A stretch of 64,000 nt of DNA from JAABRE01 sp964413275 (lineage in GTDB: Bacteria; Cyanobacteriota; Cyanobacteriia; Cyanobacteriales; JAABRE01). The notes beneath the pieces were generated by a model. It made no database searches, had not been told where the DNA came from, and saw only the letters and a program-made list of their open reading frames with translations. Of the stretch, positions 18,886-27,547 are shown one piece after another (positions within the stretch are counted from its first letter, which is position 1; each line of letters opens with the position of its first letter). The stretch lies in contig CAYPSO010000004.1 in NCBI GenBank assembly GCA_964413275.1, forward strand, positions 15,138 to 79,137, in the 5' to 3' direction. The position numbers and the translations under genes are program-made.

Positions 18886-19275
18886 TTACTTCTTGAGATT
18901 CCACATTTGTCTCTTTATTCGCCATTCTCCTGATTTTTCTTGATTAAGAAGCCAAGTTTTGGTAGCTTTGAATGAATTTTTTTTGCCCTCAGCGTAGTCA
19001 ACAGTTGTTATATCTACTTCGGCAATTCCGTATATCCATTGATCGTTAATTAACAAAGCATCAATAGGTCGAGATTTTATACTCCATTTTGCAACATCAT
19101 AATCCTTTTGTTCGCTTTGGGCAATTTGGTCTGGGCCATATTCAGGCTCGGAGCCTGGTGGAATCCGAATTGCATCTGAGGCAAATAGCTTTCCATAAGC
19201 GATAGAATCACTTGCATTAACTGCTGTCTGATAGTTATCACACATTGCACTAACAATTTTATTTGCATTAATCAT
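18886..19275 (-). CDS. SnoaL/DUF4440-like (NTF2-fold) protein
   Basis: A 129-residue protein with the pattern of small NTF2-fold proteins: an N-terminal helix pair, then YGKLFASDAIRIPPGSEPEYGPDQIAQ, in which a pocket-lining loop follows the first strand, then alternating strands (WIYGIAEVDITTV, FKATKTWLLNQ) ending WRIKRQMWNLKK. Such domains bind small hydrophobic ligands or act as hydratases or isomerases, and many are uncharacterised. There is no signal peptide. It stands alone, separated from gor by a repeat and from the antitoxin-like gene by about 110 bp. Confidence 0.75.
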   Translation of the reverse strand: MINANKIVSAMCDNYQTAVNASDSIAYGKLFASDAIRIPPGSEPEYGPDQIAQSEQKDYDVAKWSIKSRPIDALLINDQWIYGIAEVDITTVDYAEGKKNSFKATKTWLLNQEKSGEWRIKRQMWNLKK

Positions 19276-19388
19276 AAGTTTTACTTCCTTTTTTCAAACC
19301 AGTTATCGGTTTTACCTTCAAAGAAAAATTTTTACTTATTCTCTAATACCTATAAATGAAGATATAACCGAATTTTGACAGAGGTAGT

Positions 19389-19589
19389 TTATGTCTTGAT
19401 ACTAATTATTTTATCAAAATTAATAAGTAAACATGAAAAAAAGTCTTGATCGTAAGGACTAAGTTCGATTCCTCTAGATGTTTTTGTAACATAAAGTATA
19501 TCGCCGTTACTAATATGTAACTTTTCTAAAAGTTCTTTGGGCAATATTATTCCTGTTGAATTTCCTAAAGTAGTTACTTTAACTTTCAT
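19389..19589 (-). CDS. AbrB/MazE-type DNA-binding protein, orphan antitoxin (C-terminus probably degraded)
   Basis: A 66-residue protein with a complete SpoVT-AbrB swapped-hairpin domain over residues 1-47: VKVTTLGNSTGIILPKELLEK, then ISNGDILYVTKTSRGIELSPYD. Family members of this kind usually continue with an acidic helical tail that neutralises a Doc- or PemK-type toxin. Here the sequence after YDQDFF turns into SCLLINFDKIISIKT and stops. A run of seven T residues in the coding strand just at that point would explain a frameshift. No toxin gene is present on either side. It is probably a relic antitoxin or a solo regulator. Confidence 0.65.
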   Translation of the reverse strand: MKVKVTTLGNSTGIILPKELLEKLHISNGDILYVTKTSRGIELSPYDQDFFSCLLINFDKIISIKT

Positions 19590-19632
19590 AGATGTTAACT
19601 AAACTTAATTTTGTTATTTTATTAAACAATAA

Positions 19633-19658
19633 CAAAAAAAACAGGCCTAAATGCCTGT
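19633..19658 (-). terminator. intrinsic terminator of guaA
   Basis: Reading the minus strand, a perfect 6-bp stem ACAGGC/GCCTGT (19641-19658) with a 6-nt loop is followed at once by seven or more T residues. It lies about 50 bp downstream of the guaA stop. Confidence 0.85.
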
Positions 19659-19706
19659 TCTACAAAGAGATAGATTTTAACTAATCTAAGCAATTAATCA
19701 AAAATA

Positions 19707-21380
19707 TTATTCCCATTCAATAGTGCCGGGGGGTTTAGAAGTAATATCATAAACTACCCGATTTACCCCTTTGACTTCATTAACAATGCGATTAGAAATT
19801 ATTTCTAGCAATTCATAGGGAACTTTTGCCCAATCGGCTGTCATACCATCTTCACTGGTAATAAACCTCAATACCACCGGGTGAGCATAAGTGCGTTTAT
19901 CTCCCATAACTCCGACACTACGGATAGGTAATAAAACGGCAAAAGCTTGCCAATAGTCGTGATAAACTCCTTGTTTACTAATTTCATCTCTGACAATGAA
20001 ATCAGCATCTCTAAGGATATTTAGTCTTTCTGAGGTAACTTCTCCAATGATTCTAATGGCTAAACCGGGGCCAGGAAAAGGATGACGACGGACGATTTCT
20101 TCTGGAAGTCCGATACTACGGCCAACATTTCTCACCTCATCTTTAAAAAGCTTACGCAAAGGTTCAACTAATTTAAAGCGTAGATTCTTGGGTAATCCAC
20201 CCACATTATGATGGCTCTTAATTTTAACTGCAATCCTTTCCCCAGTTTTGGGATCGACGTTAGTATCCGCAGACTCAATGACATCAGGGTAGAGTGTACC
20301 TTGAGCTAGGTAATCAAAAGGGCCTAAACGGTTGGATTCTTCTTCAAAAACTTGAATAAATTCATGGCCAATACGACGACGTTTTTCTTCGGGATCTAAT
20401 ATTCCTTTAACTTGTTCTAAAAAACGTTCGCGAGCATTAATATATTGAACTGGTATATGAAATTTTTGATCGAATATATCCACTAATCTTTCTGGCTCAC
20501 CTTTGCGCATGAAACCTTGATCGATGAACATACAAGTAAGTTTATCTCCGATCGCTCTGTGAAGTAAAAAAGCTAGGGTAGAGGAGTCAACTCCACCAGA
20601 TAGGGCAAGTAATACTCGTTTTTCACCTACTTTAGCTCTAATTTCCCTAATGGACTCTTCTACAAAGGCTTCCATTGTCCAAGTTGGTTCGCATTCGCAG
20701 ATGTGATAGACAAAGTTACGAATTAAGGCAATACCACCTTGAGAATGAACGACTTCGGGATGAAATTGAACTCCAAAGATCTGTTTTTTGTGATCGGCGA
20801 TGGCCGCACAAGGTGTATTATCTGTATGGGCTAGAACCACAAAACCTTCTGGTAATCGAGTACATGAGTCACCGTGACTCATCCACATGGTTGAACCATC
20901 TTCTACATTGGTTAACAAATCAGTGGGATCGTCTATATTCAAAGAAGCTTTACCATATTCTCCACGTTTAGACCTTTCTACTCCTCCTCCTAACTGTTGA
21001 ACCATTAACTGCATACCATAACAAACACCCAAAATCGGAATCCCTAGATGAAAAATCTCTGGATCGCATTGAGGTGCGCCTGGATCGTAAACTGAATTAG
21101 GACCACCTGAGAGTATAATCCCTTGGGGAGCTAATGTTCGTAATTGTTCTGCTGTAGTGCGATAGGATAACACTTCAGAATATACTTGGGTTTCTCTAAT
21201 TCTTCTAGCAATTAATTCAGAATATTGAGAGCCAAAATCAAGGATAACTAACATTTGACGGTCGGCATAAGCCCCCGAATCGAATTCGGGAGACACGCCC
21301 TCACGATTAATTTCATTTGTTAAGGTTTGATTTGGTTCTAATTCCTGAGGGGATAGGGGTTGAGTTGGTGTGTGTACCAT
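19707..21380 (-). CDS. guaA: GMP synthase (glutamine-hydrolysing)
   Basis: A 557-residue enzyme that aminates XMP to GMP. The class I glutamine amidotransferase domain (about 43-235) has the nucleophile Cys120 in GVCYGMQLM and the His-Glu dyad in FGVQFHPEVVHS. The ATP pyrophosphatase domain has the PP-loop LSGGVDSST, and the C-terminal dimerisation domain ends with RVVYDITSKPPGTIEWE. The first 42 residues precede the amidotransferase core and read as a variable extension. A start at Met43 is possible, but the upstream ATG keeps a plausible cyanobacterial N-terminus. An intrinsic terminator follows. Confidence 0.97.
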   Translation of the reverse strand: MVHTPTQPLSPQELEPNQTLTNEINREGVSPEFDSGAYADRQMLVILDFGSQYSELIARRIRETQVYSEVLSYRTTAEQLRTLAPQGIILSGGPNSVYDPGAPQCDPEIFHLGIPILGVCYGMQLMVQQLGGGVERSKRGEYGKASLNIDDPTDLLTNVEDGSTMWMSHGDSCTRLPEGFVVLAHTDNTPCAAIADHKKQIFGVQFHPEVVHSQGGIALIRNFVYHICECEPTWTMEAFVEESIREIRAKVGEKRVLLALSGGVDSSTLAFLLHRAIGDKLTCMFIDQGFMRKGEPERLVDIFDQKFHIPVQYINARERFLEQVKGILDPEEKRRRIGHEFIQVFEEESNRLGPFDYLAQGTLYPDVIESADTNVDPKTGERIAVKIKSHHNVGGLPKNLRFKLVEPLRKLFKDEVRNVGRSIGLPEEIVRRHPFPGPGLAIRIIGEVTSERLNILRDADFIVRDEISKQGVYHDYWQAFAVLLPIRSVGVMGDKRTYAHPVVLRFITSEDGMTADWAKVPYELLEIISNRIVNEVKGVNRVVYDITSKPPGTIEWE

Positions 21381-21490
21381 GATTTAAAACTAATCTAGAG
21401 TAAGAAGGGAACAGACTATAATAATTAATTAAAATAGCCATTTTATTAAGATTTATTACAAAGTAAAAATTATAAATTCTTACTATCATA

Positions 21491-22588
21491 TCACAAAAAA
21501 GATAATAACTTCTGCCCATAGACACTGGTAATAATAATATTTCGTTGGCGATCGAATAAAACAGAGCCTACAGTTATGTGAAGTTGACTGTGATTAAAAA
21601 TGTATTCTTGAGAACGTCGATCTATGGTAGATGCGATCGCACCGTAAACTAAATTAACCCAATTATTATCTAAACTGCGTAATAACTGTAAAGCATCTTC
21701 AGTGGTGGAGCTAGTAAATATTTTTGGTAAAATATCTGCCGGTAAGCCTAAATTACCACAAATAGCCGTTAAAATTTCTAATCTACCATCGGCTAAATGA
21801 TGATGAGTATGAAATATTCCACCAGCTAATTTAATTAATTTACCATGATAACCAAATAATAAAATGGATTTAACTCCTTGGGTAGCCGCACTGACTAACA
21901 TTGGGCCTAACCAATTAGCTGTTTTAATTAGTTGTTCGGGATTAATACCCATTTTTTGAGCTAAATCTAATCCATTTTCTCCAATACAAAACACTAAAGT
22001 ATCAAATTTTTTGGCTTTTTCTGTTAATTCCTGTTGATATAAATCTAATTGTTGAGGTGAAGATAAGGGCTGAGAAATTCCTCCTGTACCAAGTAAGGAT
22101 AATCCCTCAATAATACCAAAAGCACTATTTGATGTGCGAGTAGCTAATTCTCGACCTTCAGGTAAAATAACAGTTACAATAATTTGCTGATTGGATAATA
22201 ATAATTTGCTTAAATTATGGGTAATAATATTACGAGCATAATTATATATAGCAGGCTGATTAGTGTTAATATTAATACCAATTCCTTCGCCTCCTTTGAT
22301 AATAATTGGTTGAAAATTATTATCATCTATGGTAATTAATTCCACCATTGACCAAATAGGAGTATTACGAGTTAAATCAAGATTATCACCCGGATCTGAA
22401 CGAGTAATTCCTATGGCAATATTGTCAGTAATTTTGGCAATTTGTTCGATGTTAATTGAGACAGTTTCAGGAGGATTAATTAAGTCTAATTCTACTGATA
22501 AAATAGAATTTTTACTTTTTAATTTAAGTAAAGCAGCCACGGCAGAAGCACAGGCAAAAACTGGTAAAGTGTATCCTTGGCGTAACAT
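21491..22588 (-). CDS. cbiD: cobalt-precorrin-5B C1-methyltransferase
   Basis: A 365-residue enzyme of the anaerobic cobalamin pathway that methylates C1 of cobalt-precorrin-5B with S-adenosylmethionine. Recognisable blocks are the N-terminal RQGYTLPVFACASAVAALL, the ITRSDPGDNLDLTR segment, LLGTGGISQPLS in the middle and LLFGYHGKLIKLAGGIFHTHHHLADGR near residue 260. The length fits the family. It is transcribed in the same direction as guaA about 110 bp away. No other cobalamin gene or cobalamin riboswitch is seen nearby. Confidence 0.92.
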   Translation of the reverse strand: MLRQGYTLPVFACASAVAALLKLKSKNSILSVELDLINPPETVSINIEQIAKITDNIAIGITRSDPGDNLDLTRNTPIWSMVELITIDDNNFQPIIIKGGEGIGININTNQPAIYNYARNIITHNLSKLLLSNQQIIVTVILPEGRELATRTSNSAFGIIEGLSLLGTGGISQPLSSPQQLDLYQQELTEKAKKFDTLVFCIGENGLDLAQKMGINPEQLIKTANWLGPMLVSAATQGVKSILLFGYHGKLIKLAGGIFHTHHHLADGRLEILTAICGNLGLPADILPKIFTSSTTEDALQLLRSLDNNWVNLVYGAIASTIDRRSQEYIFNHSQLHITVGSVLFDRQRNIIITSVYGQKLLSFL

Positions 22589-22664
22589 AGATTATTTTAT
22601 AATATTTTAAAATTAAATTAATATTATCCCCTATACAATAACATTTTTTATGAACCGCAGAGAG

Positions 22665-22700
22665 CGCAGAGGAAGCAGAGGAAACAAGAGAGAGAAATGT
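22665..22700. repeat. purine-rich CGCAGAG short repeat
   Basis: A GCAGAG/GGAAGCAGAGG purine-rich stretch, with a tandem hexa- or heptamer character, between divergent cbiD and the epimerase gene. No coding signal is seen. Confidence 0.45.
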
Positions 22701-22765
22701 TCACGAATCGTTTATAATTGCTATATATTAAATTATTAAACAATACAATACAATAATCAATAATT

Positions 22766-23728
22766 ATGAAAGCGTTAGTTACAGGAGCAAATGGGTTTAC
22801 CGGTTCTCATTTAGTTAAAGCTTTATTAACTAAAGTTTACTCTGTTAGGGCGTTAGTTCGTAAATCTAGTGATTTATCCCGTTTAGAAAATTTAGATATA
22901 GAAATAGTTTATGGAGATATTACTGATAAAAGTAGTTTAGAAGAAGCAATAAAAGATATAGATATGGTATTTCATATTGCTGCCTATGTTGAGTTAGGCT
23001 TAGTAGATGAGGATAAAATGAGAAAAATTAATGTTGAAGGTACTAGAAATGTTTTAGAAGTTGCCTTTAATAATAATGTTCAAAAAATGATTTATTGCAG
23101 CACAATTGGAATTTTTGGTGACTCTCAAGGAAAAGTAATTGATGAAACATTTAAGCGTACTCAAACAGATTTTTCTTCCGCTTATGATATTACTAAATAC
23201 GAAGCACAACAGTTAGTAAATGAATATGCAAACAAAGGATTACCAGTAATAAGTGTAATGCCATCTGGAATTTTTGGAGCAGACGATCCCCATTTTGGGC
23301 CGGTAATTAAATTATTTTTAAATAATAAATTCAAATTTTGGGTTGGAGGAGAAAGAGTTACAGGAATTGTTCATGTAGATGATGCAGTAGAAGCCATGAT
23401 TTTAGCAGCAGAAAAAGGAAAAGTAGGGGAATATTATATATTATCTGCTGGAGATTTAACCACCAGAGAAATGTTTGCAATTTTAGGGAAAAAAACAGGT
23501 GTTTCTGTACCGAATGAAGTGCCAAAATTTATCGCTCAAATTCTTGGTAATATCCTTGATATAATCGGACGAATTACTTCATGGAATCCGCCTTTAGGCA
23601 AAGAAAGATTGCATTATGTTTACGAAAGATGTGTAAGGGTAACAGGAGAAAAAGCTCGCCGAGAATTAGGTTGGCAACCTCGCTCTGTGGAGCAAACTTT
23701 AATTGATATTCTTAATGATTTGAAATGA
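22766..23728 (+). CDS. NAD-dependent epimerase/dehydratase (SDR, HpnA-like)
   Basis: A 320-residue extended short-chain dehydrogenase. GANGFTGSHL (residues 7-16) is the nucleotide-binding glycine motif, IYGDITD follows, and the catalytic YxxxK appears as YDITK near residue 145, preceded by CSTIGIFG with the catalytic Ser/Thr. The C-terminus ends with the usual ARRELGWQPRSVEQTL. The sequence type resembles hopanoid-associated sugar epimerases and dihydroflavonol-reductase-like enzymes, but no hopanoid genes are adjacent, so the substrate is open. It is divergent from cbiD. Confidence 0.85.
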   Translation: MKALVTGANGFTGSHLVKALLTKVYSVRALVRKSSDLSRLENLDIEIVYGDITDKSSLEEAIKDIDMVFHIAAYVELGLVDEDKMRKINVEGTRNVLEVAFNNNVQKMIYCSTIGIFGDSQGKVIDETFKRTQTDFSSAYDITKYEAQQLVNEYANKGLPVISVMPSGIFGADDPHFGPVIKLFLNNKFKFWVGGERVTGIVHVDDAVEAMILAAEKGKVGEYYILSAGDLTTREMFAILGKKTGVSVPNEVPKFIAQILGNILDIIGRITSWNPPLGKERLHYVYERCVRVTGEKARRELGWQPRSVEQTLIDILNDLK

Positions 23729-23746
23729 CAAATTATTTGTTATTCG

Positions 23747-23883
23747 TTAGCATTTAGCGATTAGCGATTAGCTGTTAGCAATCATTAAACATTAAACAAT
23801 GTTTAATGAAATGACCTCTTACTTCTTACCTCTTACTTCTTACCTCTTACTTCTTACTTCTTACTTCTTACCTCCTATCTTCT
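23747..23883. repeat. composite repeat block: TTAGC units, long hairpin, TTACTTC/TTACCTC heptamers
   Basis: Three pieces in a row: TTAGC-type units at 23747-23781; an 11-bp perfect hairpin CATTAAACATT/AATGTTTAATG with loop AAAC at 23783-23808; then about nine heptamers TTACTTC/TTACCTC up to 23883. The block fills the space between two convergent genes. The hairpin may end transcription although no T-tract follows. Confidence 0.85.
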
Positions 23884-23885
23884 AA

Positions 23886-25136
23886 TTACCCTTGAACAAC
23901 TTGTGTTAAAGTAGTTAAAGTATCCAAACCAATTAAACCTCGACGATAACCTTTTTGGTTAGATACTCCTAAAAATACTGATTCTCCCCCTTTAGGATTG
24001 CGATAAAAACGAGGAGAAGAATTAATATAAACTAATGCACTATCAACTCCCATGGCAAATTGACGACTTTCATTGTAGGATTCTGTTATTAAACAGTCAG
24101 CATGACCACTACTATAATGATTAATCCAAGCAATAGCTTTATCTATCGCTTCAACTTTTTTAAAAGCTACTATTTTTGCTAAATAAGGTTTTCCCCATTC
24201 TCCTTTTTGCATAGGAGTAAGTTGCTCTGGAAATTCTGCAACTAAATTATCATCTCCTCTCAGAATAAAACCTTTTTCTTCTAAATTATTAAATAATCTA
24301 ATTAAAGAAGATGGTTTATGATTACTATTAATTAATACTTTTTCAATGGCATTTACTGGATCTGGTTCACTAGCATGACTATCAATAATTATCGTTCTTA
24401 CTAAGTCTAAATCGCCGCTACTACTCCAATAAAGATAACAGTTACTCATGGCAGATTTTAAAACAGGAATTGTTGATAATTCTGTTACTTGTTCAATTAA
24501 ACTAGGTCTGCCATAAGGAATTACTAAATTAATATATTTATCTTTACTTAATAAATCTTGAATTGAAGAACCTTGCTCTGTAGAAAGAAATTGTACACAA
24601 TTTTTAGGTAATTCTGCTTGTTCTAAAGCATTTTGTAATATATCAGCAATAACAGCATTAGAATGACTTGCCTCACTACTTCCTCGTAAAATTAAACTGT
24701 TACCACTTTTTAAACATAAACCAGCAGCTATAATTCCTAATTCTGGAAAAGCTTCATAAATTAAAGCAATAACTCCGAGGGGTTTTCTTTGACAATAGGT
24801 TTGTCCTAATTGTAATTGATAGGAAGCATTAATAACTTTTTCTAATGGATCGGATAAATTACTTAATTGATTTAAAATATTAATGGTATCATTAAGTCTT
24901 TCTGGAGTTAATTTTAACCAATCAATAATCAATTCTGGCACAGCCATCTCTCGGCTAATTTCTAGGTCAAGGGTATTTGCTTCTAAAACTTCATCAGCCG
25001 AGTTTTTCAATCCTTTAGCTATTTCTTTAATGCCTCTACTTCTGTCTATTCCTTTAGTTTTTTCTAACTCTAGAAAACTTTGATAAACCCGCTTAAGAGA
25101 AGTAAATATGGGATTAGGAGAAATATTATTTTTCAT
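23886..25136 (-). CDS. proA: divergent glutamate-5-semialdehyde dehydrogenase (ProA-like), catalytic Cys apparently replaced
   Basis: A 416-residue member of the gamma-glutamyl phosphate reductase family (proline synthesis in the canonical enzyme). The substrate- and NADP-binding region GLCLKSGNSLILRGSSEASHSN is clear. Two canonical blocks have changed: the usual ESRPNVT reads EAFPELGI, and the segment expected as RPxVCNAxETLLV reads EPDPVNAIEKVLI, with Val261 where the second conserved cysteine, taken as the nucleophile, belongs. The first conserved cysteine (Cys233 in MSNCYLYW) remains. It may be a second paralogue with altered or lost activity. It is the most upstream gene before the zinc-ribbon paralogue on this strand. 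Confidence 0.85.
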   Translation of the reverse strand: MKNNISPNPIFTSLKRVYQSFLELEKTKGIDRSRGIKEIAKGLKNSADEVLEANTLDLEISREMAVPELIIDWLKLTPERLNDTINILNQLSNLSDPLEKVINASYQLQLGQTYCQRKPLGVIALIYEAFPELGIIAAGLCLKSGNSLILRGSSEASHSNAVIADILQNALEQAELPKNCVQFLSTEQGSSIQDLLSKDKYINLVIPYGRPSLIEQVTELSTIPVLKSAMSNCYLYWSSSGDLDLVRTIIIDSHASEPDPVNAIEKVLINSNHKPSSLIRLFNNLEEKGFILRGDDNLVAEFPEQLTPMQKGEWGKPYLAKIVAFKKVEAIDKAIAWINHYSSGHADCLITESYNESRQFAMGVDSALVYINSSPRFYRNPKGGESVFLGVSNQKGYRRGLIGLDTLTTLTQVVQG

Positions 25137-25146
25137 AATTTTAATT

Positions 25147-25641
25147 TTAACGACGATGGGATAACCAAACTATTATTGCAGGTATGATAGCACTAATAAC
25201 AGCGACCATCGCCCAAATAAGGATACCCAATCCCATAGAAGAATTTAAAGCCAAAGGTAGCCAAATTATTAATAATAAAGTAATAATTCCAGAAGCTATA
25301 GGCAGATAGGTATTACCTATATTTTTATTAGCAATTTGCCAACGTTTTCCTGTCCATTTCCACGCTTTTTTATAGGGATAAACAGATGATAATTGTTCGA
25401 TAAATTCTTGATTTTTATCAATTATAAAGATGTGCTGGCATTTTTCACAACCCAAAGCTTCTGTTAAGGTTATCGGTTGTAAAAGTCCTTTACAACAAGG
25501 ACAAGGATATTCTTTGTTTAGATCTATTTTATATTTGTTTTGATACCGCACCTGTCCAATTTGTTTAATTAAAAATTTAATAAAGAAACTAATTTTATAA
25601 TAGCTTTTAGCAGTTAGCTTTTTATTACCTTTATAATTCAT
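25147..25641 (-). CDS. zinc-ribbon membrane protein, family of unknown function (paralogue of 9.8 kb gene)
   Basis: A 164-residue protein. After a basic N-terminal 40 residues comes a zinc ribbon CPCC...CEKC (about residues 47-69), then WKWTGKRWQ, then two membrane helices (about 113-131 and 136-158) and a basic end, WLSHRR. The order ribbon, W-x-W-x-G-x-x-W motif, two helices is the same as at 9828-10304, though the N-terminal extension is longer here. It lies 10 bp from both neighbours, lptC upstream and the ProA-like gene downstream, so the three are probably one operon. The function is unknown. Confidence 0.75.
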   Translation of the reverse strand: MNYKGNKKLTAKSYYKISFFIKFLIKQIGQVRYQNKYKIDLNKEYPCPCCKGLLQPITLTEALGCEKCQHIFIIDKNQEFIEQLSSVYPYKKAWKWTGKRWQIANKNIGNTYLPIASGIITLLLIIWLPLALNSSMGLGILIWAMVAVISAIIPAIIVWLSHRR

Positions 25642-25651
25642 AAATCATTCC

Positions 25652-26785
25652 CTATTCAGGAATGATTTCAGTAACGACTCTTTCTCCTTTACTACTGGTA
25701 ACTACCATGCTTTTTTCGGTGAGTTTCCCGACAGCTTTACTTCCAGTAGCTACAAATTGGGGGTTAGTTTGTTGATAAATTACATTTCCTTCTGCGGTAA
25801 ACATTTCTTGCTTCATATTCCAGGTCAAGTAATTAGAATATAGTTTGGCTTCTTGATTTGTATTTTCCCCTGTAACCCCACTATTTAAGTAGGCTATTTG
25901 CTCCTCTAAATCGACTTTTCCCTTATTCCCTGTCACTGTTATTTGTTGTTCTTTATCAATGATCTGAATAGGGGTTTCTGTGGTAACTATGCGAGAATTG
26001 AGATGCCAACTTGCTGATTTAGTAGCCATTTGTAAAGATGGTTCTAATGAGTTTAACTCAACATTATTTTCTAAACGAGCAATTTCGGTTTTTAAGTTTA
26101 TTTCACCTTTTTGGGCTTGTAAACGGTCAGTAACCGTTGTATTCTGATACCTTTCAATATCTAAGGGCACATCTACTAAAATTAATTCTTGTTTTATATT
26201 CCAGATTAAATGCTCGGTTTTGAATTGTATTGGTGGTTTGTTACTTTTACCTAAAATCTGTCCACTTATATCTAATTTTTCTTCTTTGGTTAAATATTTC
26301 CCTTCTTTAGCAGATACTTTTAACTTAGGATGAGTTGCCATAATCTGATTATGCACCATTAAGAGATTCTCTTGAGGTCGCCATTGGGCTTGTTGACACT
26401 TAATTTCTATGGCATTACGTTGATCTATGGCAATTATTTCATCTTCTAACCAAACAATTTCACCATTTTGTTCGATTTTTCCCTTGGCTGCACTAACTTT
26501 TAAGACAATTTCCCCATCTTGATATAAATTACCAGAAAGATTTTCTAATTGAGCAATTTTTTTATCTTGACTATAGGATGCTTGTTCGGCTTTTATTTTC
26601 CATAAAGTTTGACCTTCAGGATTAGCTTGTTCTAGGGTAATATTTTTAAATATTAAGCGGCTTTCCTCATTTTCAGTATTATTGTTATTAGAATTTTCTG
26701 GAGGTGGAGGAGAGACAACTTTTGACTTTCCACAACCAGAAATAATAACTAATAACAAAAAAAATAAAGCAATTTTTAATCTCAA
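25652..26785 (-). CDS. lptC: LPS-export LptC-family lipoprotein
   Basis: A 377-residue protein with a lipoprotein signal (hydrophobic stretch then IISGC, lipidation at Cys18) and a Pro/Asn-rich linker. A long run of beta-jellyroll-like repeats follows (for example LENLSGNLYQDGEIVLKVSA and LTWNMKQEMFTAEGNVIY). LptC normally has about 190 residues in enterobacteria; this longer form, with two or more jellyroll-like units, is typical of cyanobacteria. It would pass lipopolysaccharide from the inner-membrane LptBFG complex to the periplasmic bridge. It stands at the head of the small operon with the zinc-ribbon and ProA-like genes. Confidence 0.82.
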   Translation of the reverse strand: MRLKIALFFLLLVIISGCGKSKVVSPPPPENSNNNNTENEESRLIFKNITLEQANPEGQTLWKIKAEQASYSQDKKIAQLENLSGNLYQDGEIVLKVSAAKGKIEQNGEIVWLEDEIIAIDQRNAIEIKCQQAQWRPQENLLMVHNQIMATHPKLKVSAKEGKYLTKEEKLDISGQILGKSNKPPIQFKTEHLIWNIKQELILVDVPLDIERYQNTTVTDRLQAQKGEINLKTEIARLENNVELNSLEPSLQMATKSASWHLNSRIVTTETPIQIIDKEQQITVTGNKGKVDLEEQIAYLNSGVTGENTNQEAKLYSNYLTWNMKQEMFTAEGNVIYQQTNPQFVATGSKAVGKLTEKSMVVTSSKGERVVTEIIPE

Positions 26786-26828
26786 TTTTTTAATTACCTA
26801 GTCAAGCAAATTTAAACTATTTTGGTGA

Positions 26829-27422
26829 TTATTGATCTAAAATACCAAACCCAGAAAAGGTTCGATAAGGACTACTATGTTTAGGATCTTTTTGAATATC
26901 CTCTTTAATTTGTTCGAGGTCGATATAACGATCGGCCACATTAATTAAACTATCGCTGGTCATCGATCGCAAACTAACTACTTCTACTCTAGCACCACGA
27001 TAACTAACTGCATCTACTGCATAGGCTAAATCCCCATCTCCACTAACTAATACTGCGCTATCATAAGCACCCACCAGAGCCATCAAATCTACGGCAATCT
27101 CCACATCAAGGTTCGCCTTTTTTGAGCCATCGGGTAATTGTACTAAATCTTTAGCAATCACTCGATAACCATTACGACGCATCCACAACAAAAATCCTTG
27201 CTGTTTTTCGTTGGTTCGATCTACTCCTGTATAAAAAAAGGAGCGCAACAATCTTGAACCACCAGTCAAGCGAGAAAGCAATTTTGTATAATCAATTTCT
27301 ATGCCCAACTGTAGGGCAGCGTAAAATAGATTAGAGCCATCTATAAAAATAGCAACTCTACCCCTATTCTCCAACACCTGTTCCGGCGTGAAGACTGGGT
27401 CACTATCAAAATTATCTAACAT
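26829..27422 (-). CDS. NYN-domain protein, LabA/DUF88 family
   Basis: A 197-residue protein with a PIN-like NYN nuclease fold over about residues 20-165. Asp29 in VAIFIDGSNLFYA, the KKANLDVEIAVDLMAL block with Asp residues, and LVSGDGDLAYAVDAV supply the acidic metal-binding pocket. LabA-type proteins of this length affect circadian output in Synechococcus; whether this one does is inference from similarity. The C-terminal tail ending SGFGILDQ is common in cyanobacterial members. It is followed by lptC, 43 bp away on the same strand. Confidence 0.88.
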   Translation of the reverse strand: MLDNFDSDPVFTPEQVLENRGRVAIFIDGSNLFYAALQLGIEIDYTKLLSRLTGGSRLLRSFFYTGVDRTNEKQQGFLLWMRRNGYRVIAKDLVQLPDGSKKANLDVEIAVDLMALVGAYDSAVLVSGDGDLAYAVDAVSYRGARVEVVSLRSMTSDSLINVADRYIDLEQIKEDIQKDPKHSSPYRTFSGFGILDQ

Positions 27423-27547
27423 TTTTTATGCCTCAGTTTTTATTTTAAAAAAGTTTTTTATTTTAGTTACCTTCATCTATAACTCATTTTGCTAATATAT
27501 AGCTTTAATTTCTGATAATTTTAACAATTTCTTCAATTATCTTGTAC

